Shown: one piece after another, positions 58,892 to 64,000 of the stretch
Layout of the letters: every line of letters starts with the position of its first letter
Numbering within the stretch: the first letter of the stretch is position 1
From: Candidatus Poribacteria bacterium
Lineage (GTDB): Bacteria > Poribacteria > WGA-4E > WGA-3G
Length of the DNA: 64,000 nucleotides
NCBI GenBank assembly: GCA_028818705.1
Contig: JAPPNJ010000104.1
Coordinates: 83,934 to 147,933 of the forward strand
Direction of reading: 5' to 3'
Made by a program: the position numbers and the translations under genes
The notes under the pieces: generated by a model
The model's database searches: none
Told to the model about the DNA's origin: nothing
Seen by the model: only the letters and a program-made list of their open reading frames with translations

Positions 58892-60157
58892 TTAATCGTT
58901 GACTCTTATGATATTGGCCCCGATGGCATTCAGTTTTTCCTCGATGGATTCATACCCACGATCAATGTGATAAACACGCGATACGACGGTTTCACCTGAT
59001 GCTGCCATTCCAGCTGCGACGAGAACCGCGCCGGCGCGCAAATCCGAAGCCATTACAGGGGCACCGCTGAGACTGGGGACACCGGTAATCACAGCCTTGC
59101 TACCATCGAGCATGATATTTGCCCCCATCCGATTCAGTTCTGCTGCGTGGATGAAGCGATCTGTGTGAACGTTCTCAGCGATAACGCTGGTCCCAGTGGC
59201 AAGAGAGAGTAGCCCCATGATTTGCGCCTGCATATCTGTAGGGAACCCGGGGAATGGTGCTGTGGTGACATCAATCCCTCTAATCTCACGTGGTGTCGTG
59301 ACACGTACACCCTTGTCATCCCAATCCAACATGATACCTGCCTCAACGAGTTTTTCAGAGACGGTGGGCAGTTGTTGTTCGGTGATACCTTCGACGTAAA
59401 CATCACCTCTTGTAATGGCTCCGGCGACCATGAAAGTGCCTGCTTCAACATCATCAGAGATAACGGCGTGTTCAGTCCCGCGTAGGTGTTTGACACCATG
59501 AATTGTCAAGACGGAGGTGCCAATACCTTCTATATCTGCTCCCATTGCCTTCAGAAAATGAGCGAGATCGGAGATATGCGGTTCACGTGCGGCACCCCGG
59601 ATAACCGTAGCGCCTTGTGCCAAGGTTGCAGCCATCATAATGTTTGCTGTCGCGCCCACGCTTGGGCCGTATTGTCCCATGAGATACATCTCTGTACCGG
59701 TTAAACGTTCCGCTTGGGCGTAAATATATCCTTGTTGTACTGTTACGTCTGCTCCTAAATGCTCCAAGCCGCGAATGTGCAGGTCGATCGGTCGCGGTCC
59801 GATCGCACAGCCTCCTGGAAACGATACTTTTGCTTTACCCAATTTCGCTACAAGTGGACCTAAGACGTAGATTGACGCCCGCATCTTTCGCACAAGTTCG
59901 TAAGGTGCTTCGTACTCCAAGTGGCTTATGGGTTCAATGTAAAGTGTTGAGTTTTTTAGTTTTGTTGTTGCACCAAGTCCTTCCAGTACAGCACAGAGCG
60001 TATTGACATCTGTTAGATTCGGTACATTGTGGAGTACGCTAACTCCGTCGCCGAGAATAGCAGCCGCAACTGCGATAGGGAGAACGGCGTTTTTGCATCC
60101 GCTGACTGGAATAGTCCCTTTAAGTTGGGTTCCGCCTTTGACAATTAATCTTTCCAT
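58892..60157 (-). CDS. murA: UDP-N-acetylglucosamine 1-carboxyvinyltransferase
   Basis: A 421-residue enolpyruvyl transferase, the first committed step of peptidoglycan synthesis. Lys22 and Asn23 (SGCKNAVLP), Cys117 in FPGGCAIGPRPIDLH (the residue targeted by fosfomycin) and the C-terminal DLRAGAVLVAAGMAASGET are in place. Length is normal. GGAG lies six bases before the ATG. It shows that the organism makes peptidoglycan. Upstream is a divergent gap with heptamer repeats leading to the Gfo/Idh gene. Confidence 0.96.
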   Translation of the reverse strand: MERLIVKGGTQLKGTIPVSGCKNAVLPIAVAAAILGDGVSVLHNVPNLTDVNTLCAVLEGLGATTKLKNSTLYIEPISHLEYEAPYELVRKMRASIYVLGPLVAKLGKAKVSFPGGCAIGPRPIDLHIRGLEHLGADVTVQQGYIYAQAERLTGTEMYLMGQYGPSVGATANIMMAATLAQGATVIRGAAREPHISDLAHFLKAMGADIEGIGTSVLTIHGVKHLRGTEHAVISDDVEAGTFMVAGAITRGDVYVEGITEQQLPTVSEKLVEAGIMLDWDDKGVRVTTPREIRGIDVTTAPFPGFPTDMQAQIMGLLSLATGTSVIAENVHTDRFIHAAELNRMGANIMLDGSKAVITGVPSLSGAPVMASDLRAGAVLVAAGMAASGETVVSRVYHIDRGYESIEEKLNAIGANIIRVND

Positions 60158-60303
60158 TTCCTTCTCCTTGCTCCTTCACAAATCTTTGTCGCAGGAATGT
60201 AAAGGTTTTACTATCCCTATTGCATAAACGATGCCAATTATGTATTTGTTACAAACTATAGTAAATACAAGGGTTTTCGCTTGAAAGGGTTGTGTCAAAA
60301 TAA

Positions 60304-60358
60304 CCACATGTTTTTGTGGTTATGGGTTATGGGTTATGGGTTATGGGTTGTGGGTTGT
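60304..60358. repeat. Hairpin followed by heptamer microsatellite (GGGTTAT)n
   Basis: AACCACA-tgtttt-TGTGGTT forms a small stem, then about five copies of the seven-base unit gggttat/gggttgt. It is in the divergent murA/Gfo gap, so copy number could change promoter spacing. Confidence 0.7.
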
Positions 60359-60484
60359 GAAATGCCTCTGAAGAATTCGCTTGTATTGACTCATAATTTC
60401 TGATAGTATGTCGTTCTTGTAAAACTTACGTCAATTCAATTTCTTTTCACAATCTATTTTGAGGATGAGGATAGGGTAAAACAG

Positions 60485-61537
60485 ATGGCAGACAAAACAT
60501 ATCGTATTGGAATTATAGGATGCGGTGGTATGGGACGTTCCCATGCAAATAATTGGACGAGTACAGGGCGTGCGGAAGTTGTTACCGCTTCGGACATCAG
60601 CGCAGATTCTGCGGCAAGATTTGCTGAAGAATTCGCGCTCCCAACGCACTATACTGATTTCAGAGAAATGTGCGACACAGAAGATTTAGATATCGTTAGC
60701 ATCACGACTTGGCAAAGCGTCCGCGCTGAACCGACTATCGCTGCTGCTGAAAGCGGGGTGCTCGGTGTAATTACCGAGAAACCGATGGCGGCTTCTGTCG
60801 GTGACGCGCAGGACATGATGGAAGTCTGTGACAAGCACGGCGTGAAATTGGTAGTCGGTCACCAACGCCGTTTTAGTCCCCAAAACTGTGAAGCACGTCG
60901 GCTTATCCAAGAAGGCGCAATCGGTCAACCCCAAGCAATGCTCCGTCGCGATGGACATGGACTGCTGAACCGCGGCACACACGAAATTGATGAAATGCGG
61001 TATATTCTCGGTGATCCAGATCCGTTATGGCTCATTGGACAGGTAGCACGCCGAACTGATCGATGGGAACGTCGGGTTCGGACTGAGGACTTGTGTATGG
61101 CAGAAATCTGCTTTGAAGGCGGTATCCGGGGCATCTACGAAAGTGATTTACCAGAACCCGTCCTCCGAGGCGATGTCGTCTATGGAGATGATGGGCAACT
61201 CCGTCGTGGGGATAACGATACGATTGAATTGCTCAACAGCAAAGCCGCTGGATGGCAGACCATCGAGCCCCGTCAGAGCGAACCGAATCAGTATGATGAG
61301 ATGCTGGCTTGGATCGAAGGTGATGTTGACGAACACCGCAATGCTGGCAAACATGGGCTTTGCACGATAGAAATCCTGATGGCGATTTACGAGTCGTTGC
61401 GCATTCAGAACGTGGTAACCTTCCCGTTAACAACGCGTCCGAACCCACTTGACCTGTTGGTTGAAGGTGGAAAGTTACCGGTATTTGAAGAGGGACGTTA
61501 CGACATCCGTGCCCCGTTCCCAGAACAGACGAAGTAG
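60485..61537 (+). CDS. Gfo/Idh/MocA family oxidoreductase
   Basis: A 350-residue NAD(P)-dependent sugar oxidoreductase. The N-terminal Rossmann motif YRIGIIGCGGMGRSHANNW (6-24) and the EKP motif in GVITEKPMAAS (about 96-106) are intact; LNRGTHEIDEMRYILGD belongs to the substrate domain with a candidate catalytic His. The C-terminal domain is the usual alpha/beta sheet. AGGG lies upstream of the ATG. Substrate is unknown; such genes are very abundant in Poribacteria-like genomes and usually act on sugars or inositols. Confidence 0.92.
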   Translation: MADKTYRIGIIGCGGMGRSHANNWTSTGRAEVVTASDISADSAARFAEEFALPTHYTDFREMCDTEDLDIVSITTWQSVRAEPTIAAAESGVLGVITEKPMAASVGDAQDMMEVCDKHGVKLVVGHQRRFSPQNCEARRLIQEGAIGQPQAMLRRDGHGLLNRGTHEIDEMRYILGDPDPLWLIGQVARRTDRWERRVRTEDLCMAEICFEGGIRGIYESDLPEPVLRGDVVYGDDGQLRRGDNDTIELLNSKAAGWQTIEPRQSEPNQYDEMLAWIEGDVDEHRNAGKHGLCTIEILMAIYESLRIQNVVTFPLTTRPNPLDLLVEGGKLPVFEEGRYDIRAPFPEQTK

Positions 61538-61647
61538 TTTTCGGAGGCTCTCTGGTACATGCTAAGATTTTTATTGAAGATAGGAACGGAAGGGTAGAAG
61601 AATGGAAGAGGCATTGGGCCCCTTTATTTTTCACCCTTCTCAATCCT

Positions 61648-64000
61648 TTACTTCTGAACGAGCATCTTCCGCGTGGCAGTGAAATCGCCAGCCGTAAGGG
61701 TGTAGAAGTAGACACCGCTCGCGACAGATTCACCCACTTCGTTTCTACCATCCCAGTACGCCGCACGATTGCGACTCTGATAGATACCTGTTACCTGGTA
61801 CCCTAACGATAACTTGCGGACTAAGCTGCCGTTTACCGAATAGATGCACAATGTCACATCTGCAGGTTGCGCTAACTGATATGGTATCCATGTCTCCGGA
61901 TTGAACGGATTCGGGTAATTCGCCAACAGTGCTGTCTCTTGCGGGGTTAATACTGCGAGAAGCCGCTCAAGAAAGAGAATACCCCGTCTTGAGATGGCAT
62001 CTGTGAGGTCTAATTGCCTCGCTTGTGTGAGCCACTGTTGCACGGCTACCCTTGTAAGCGCGATATCCGGGTTACGAAGCGACGCGATAGGTGCCGCTGC
62101 TGCATCGTCTAATGCACCGGCTACGCGTACCAGATCTACTATGTCGACCACACCATCTCCGTTGACATCTGCGATATTCTCACCTGTCTGTCTGAGGTTC
62201 GCGAAGACTAATATCAGATCTTGGATGTCCACAATACCATCTCCGTTGATGTCTTCAACGCGTGTTAGTGCGGTGGGTGTAAGTTCCCATAATAGCACTG
62301 TGCCATCCAGACTTCCACTGGCAAGGATGCGACCCTCCGGGCTGAATGCCATGCTTTCGACCGATTGTGTGTGCCCTGTGAGGGTTCGAGAGTTTTCCCC
62401 TGTTTCTACGTTCCATAGACGGATGGTTCCGTCCCACCCGCCACTTGCGAGCACGTTTCCATCGGGGCTAAATGCAACACTTTCGACCCTACCCACATGT
62501 TCTGTTATGATTTTGAAATTTCTGTAGGTAGCGACATTCCACAGTTGGATGGTTCCATCCAACCCACCACTTGCGAGCACGTTTCCATCGGGGCTAAATG
62601 CAACGCTGCTGACCGGCCTCGTATGTCCCCAGACGGTGTTAGTACCGGGGATTTCACGGCTCACTATGTTTCCATTGGGACCAAGTTCCTCTATTGTAAG
62701 AGGCCCCGTATATCCTCCGAGAGTTTTGAAGTTTTCTCCTGTTTCTACATTCCACAAATAAATTGGTTCAGAAAAAGGAAGCAGCCCCACCCTGGGTCGA
62801 AGATCAGCACCCCCACTGGCAAGCGTGCGACCATCTGGGCTGAACGAGACGCTCTCGATCCACCACTCACTGTGCCCCGTGAGGGTTCGAAAGTTTTTCC
62901 CCATTCCCATATCCCACAGACGGATGATTCCGCTGCTCCGCTCATTACTACTACTTGCTAGTATGTTTCCATCGGGGCTAAATGCCACGCTATTGGCAAA
63001 GTCCGTATGTTCTATGAGAGTTTTAAAGTTTTCCCCAGTAGCGACATCCCATAAACGAAGGGGAGCGTCCGCCCAGTCACTACCGCTGGCAAGCGTGGCA
63101 CCATTGGGACTGAAAGCTATACTTCTGACAGTGCTCGTATGTCCTATGAGGGTTTTGAAGTTTTTGTTTGTAGCAACATCCCATAGATGAATTACTGCCC
63201 TACTCGTACTCGCGAGTGTGTTTCCATCGGGGCTGAATGAGATGCTATTGACAGGCCCTGTATGTCCTATGAGTTTTTTTTCATAGTTTTCGCGAGTAGC
63301 AACATCCCATAGGATGATAGTGTCCCAACTCCTACTCGCGATTATAGCACCATCGGGGCTGAATGAGACGCTATAGATGGGCTCCGTATGCCTTGTGAGG
63401 GTTTCGAGGCTTTCACCAGTGGCGACCTCCCACAACATCACTGTACTGTCTCCACTCGCACTGGCAAGCGTTGCCCCATTGGGGCTGAATGAGACGCTAT
63501 AGACGGGCTCCGTATGCCCTGTGAGTATTCGGATGTTTTCGCCGGTCACCACATCCCACAGACGGAGGGTAAAGTCTCTCTTCTCTCCAGAGATACCACT
63601 CATACCCCCCGCGCTGGCAAGCGTTGCCCCATCGGGACTAAACGAGATATTTCTGACCAAAGCCGTATGCCCCGTAAGGGTTTTGATATTTTCGCCGGTC
63701 TCTACATCCCACAGACGGAGGGTAGCGTCCAGACCCGCGCTGGCAAGCATGGTGCCATCGGGACTGAAGACTACGCTTTGAGTACCATACATGTGTCCTT
63801 TGAGGGTTTTGGATTTAAAAGTCTCGACCTCCCACAGTCGGACGGTAAAGTCATCACTTCCACTTGCGAGCGTGTTTCCATCGGGGCTAAATGCAACGCT
63901 TCTGACAGGCCCCCTATGTCCTGTGTGAGTTTTGAAGTTTTCGCCAGTCTCGACCTCCCACAGTCGGACGGTAAAGTCATCACTTCCACTTGCGAGCGTG
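61648..64000 (-). CDS. WD40-repeat, dockerin and sorting-domain protein, 5' end beyond window
   Basis: The frame is open to the right edge; the ATG at 63792 is internal (it lies inside a repeat, GHMYGTQSVVFSPDG), so the start is not in the window. At least thirteen WD40 repeats are visible (SVAFSPDGNTLASGSDDFTV..., each ~43 residues with GH and WD-like positions), then a dockerin pair (VEDINGDGIVDIQDLILVFA, ADVNGDGVVDIVDLVRVAGA) and a C-terminal FlgD/Ig-like tail from LLANYPNPFNPETWIPYQLA to FTATRKMLVQK. The tail matches that of the LRR protein at 53144-54937. It is probably secreted and surface-bound. Near-identity of some repeats at the DNA level suggests recent repeat expansion. Confidence 0.85.
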   Translation of the reverse strand, partial: TLASGSDDFTVRLWEVETGENFKTHTGHRGPVRSVAFSPDGNTLASGSDDFTVRLWEVETFKSKTLKGHMYGTQSVVFSPDGTMLASAGLDATLRLWDVETGENIKTLTGHTALVRNISFSPDGATLASAGGMSGISGEKRDFTLRLWDVVTGENIRILTGHTEPVYSVSFSPNGATLASASGDSTVMLWEVATGESLETLTRHTEPIYSVSFSPDGAIIASRSWDTIILWDVATRENYEKKLIGHTGPVNSISFSPDGNTLASTSRAVIHLWDVATNKNFKTLIGHTSTVRSIAFSPNGATLASGSDWADAPLRLWDVATGENFKTLIEHTDFANSVAFSPDGNILASSSNERSSGIIRLWDMGMGKNFRTLTGHSEWWIESVSFSPDGRTLASGGADLRPRVGLLPFSEPIYLWNVETGENFKTLGGYTGPLTIEELGPNGNIVSREIPGTNTVWGHTRPVSSVAFSPDGNVLASGGLDGTIQLWNVATYRNFKIITEHVGRVESVAFSPDGNVLASGGWDGTIRLWNVETGENSRTLTGHTQSVESMAFSPEGRILASGSLDGTVLLWELTPTALTRVEDINGDGIVDIQDLILVFANLRQTGENIADVNGDGVVDIVDLVRVAGALDDAAAAPIASLRNPDIALTRVAVQQWLTQARQLDLTDAISRRGILFLERLLAVLTPQETALLANYPNPFNPETWIPYQLAQPADVTLCIYSVNGSLVRKLSLGYQVTGIYQSRNRAAYWDGRNEVGESVASGVYFYTLTAGDFTATRKMLVQK

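Noticed and set aside
63771..63989. 72-residue minus-strand frame at the right edge
   Set aside because: It is an out-of-frame reading of the WD40 repeats; the WD40 frame itself is open through this segment.
1..64000. Genome-wide reassignment of TGA to an amino acid
   Set aside because: Many genes here, such as mutY and the FGE-like gene, end properly at TGA, and only three in-frame TGAs were seen.
1..64000. tRNA, rRNA or tRNA-Sec (selC) genes
   Set aside because: I scanned for T-loop and acceptor-stem patterns by eye and found none I could support.

Overview
The window fits an uncultured member of Candidatus Poribacteria or a close relative. Two secreted proteins (LRR at 53144-54937, WD40 at 61648-64000) share a C-terminal sorting-like tail built around the NYPNPFNPETWIPY motif, which I associate with that lineage. 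Dockerin type I pairs, tandem phytanoyl-CoA dioxygenase-like proteins, DUF1080, DUF1028, Gfo/Idh, FGE/SUMF1-like and DUF6785-like proteins are also typical of it. An LpxL-like acyltransferase points to a Gram-negative envelope. This assignment is inference; there is no rRNA, tRNA or CRISPR array in the window that I can recognise. TGA ends many genes here, so it is a normal stop codon.

Layout. 1-10.98 kb: end of an M28-type peptidase, an ABC ATPase, a DUF6785-like membrane protein broken by one in-frame TGA, an S41 protease, an LpxL-like acyltransferase, two polytopic membrane proteins, an AAC(3)-like protein and an ankyrin protein. 11-14.6 kb: repeats and two tandem phytanoyl dioxygenase paralogues. 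14.6-24.5 kb: an AT-richer five-gene minus-strand operon (DUF4007-like, BrxC-like ATPase, PAPS-reductase/DndC-like protein, GHKL ATPase with a possible nuclease domain, second GHKL ATPase) that looks like a defence system, driven by a near-consensus leaderless promoter and followed outward by a small antitoxin-like gene, an IS630 element and several MITEs. 26.9-35.2 kb: FGE-like protein, mutY, AKR, DUF1080, an AAA/nuclease protein, hisC and ispG. 35.2-40.5 kb: envelope glycan genes (GT39-like, GT4, polysaccharide deacetylase, methyltransferase, uppP). 40.6-44.6 kb: NUDIX, LamG, a small protein and a BatA/vWA protein. 44.6-52.1 kb: two thioredoxin-dockerin selenoprotein candidates, a corrinoid/URO-D-type methyltransferase, ruvC, a class A-type serine hydrolase and a PQQ-propeller protein. 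53-64 kb: LRR protein, SDR, PGPGW-like protein, DUF1028, hisD, murA, Gfo/Idh and the WD40-dockerin protein running off the right edge.

Two systems stand out. (1) At 44604-47091 two adjacent secreted proteins each carry a thioredoxin domain in which an in-frame TGA falls exactly at the first cysteine of CxxC (giving U-x-x-C). Each TGA is followed at nearly the same distance (loop starting 23-24 nt downstream) by a 6-bp GC-rich hairpin resembling a bacterial SECIS. Conventional gene callers would split both genes. (2) The 14.6-24.5 kb operon pairs a sulfur-transfer-type enzyme with two GHKL ATPases, a large ATPase and DUF4007, and does not match the complete gene set of any named defence system I can recall.

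Repeats are abundant and structured: a ~123-bp MITE with terminal inverted repeats and 9-bp target duplications in five copies; hairpin elements with a constant flank and variable stems; heptamer-period microsatellites between genes; and further MITE-like elements near 11.2, 33.8, 41.1 and 55.1 kb.
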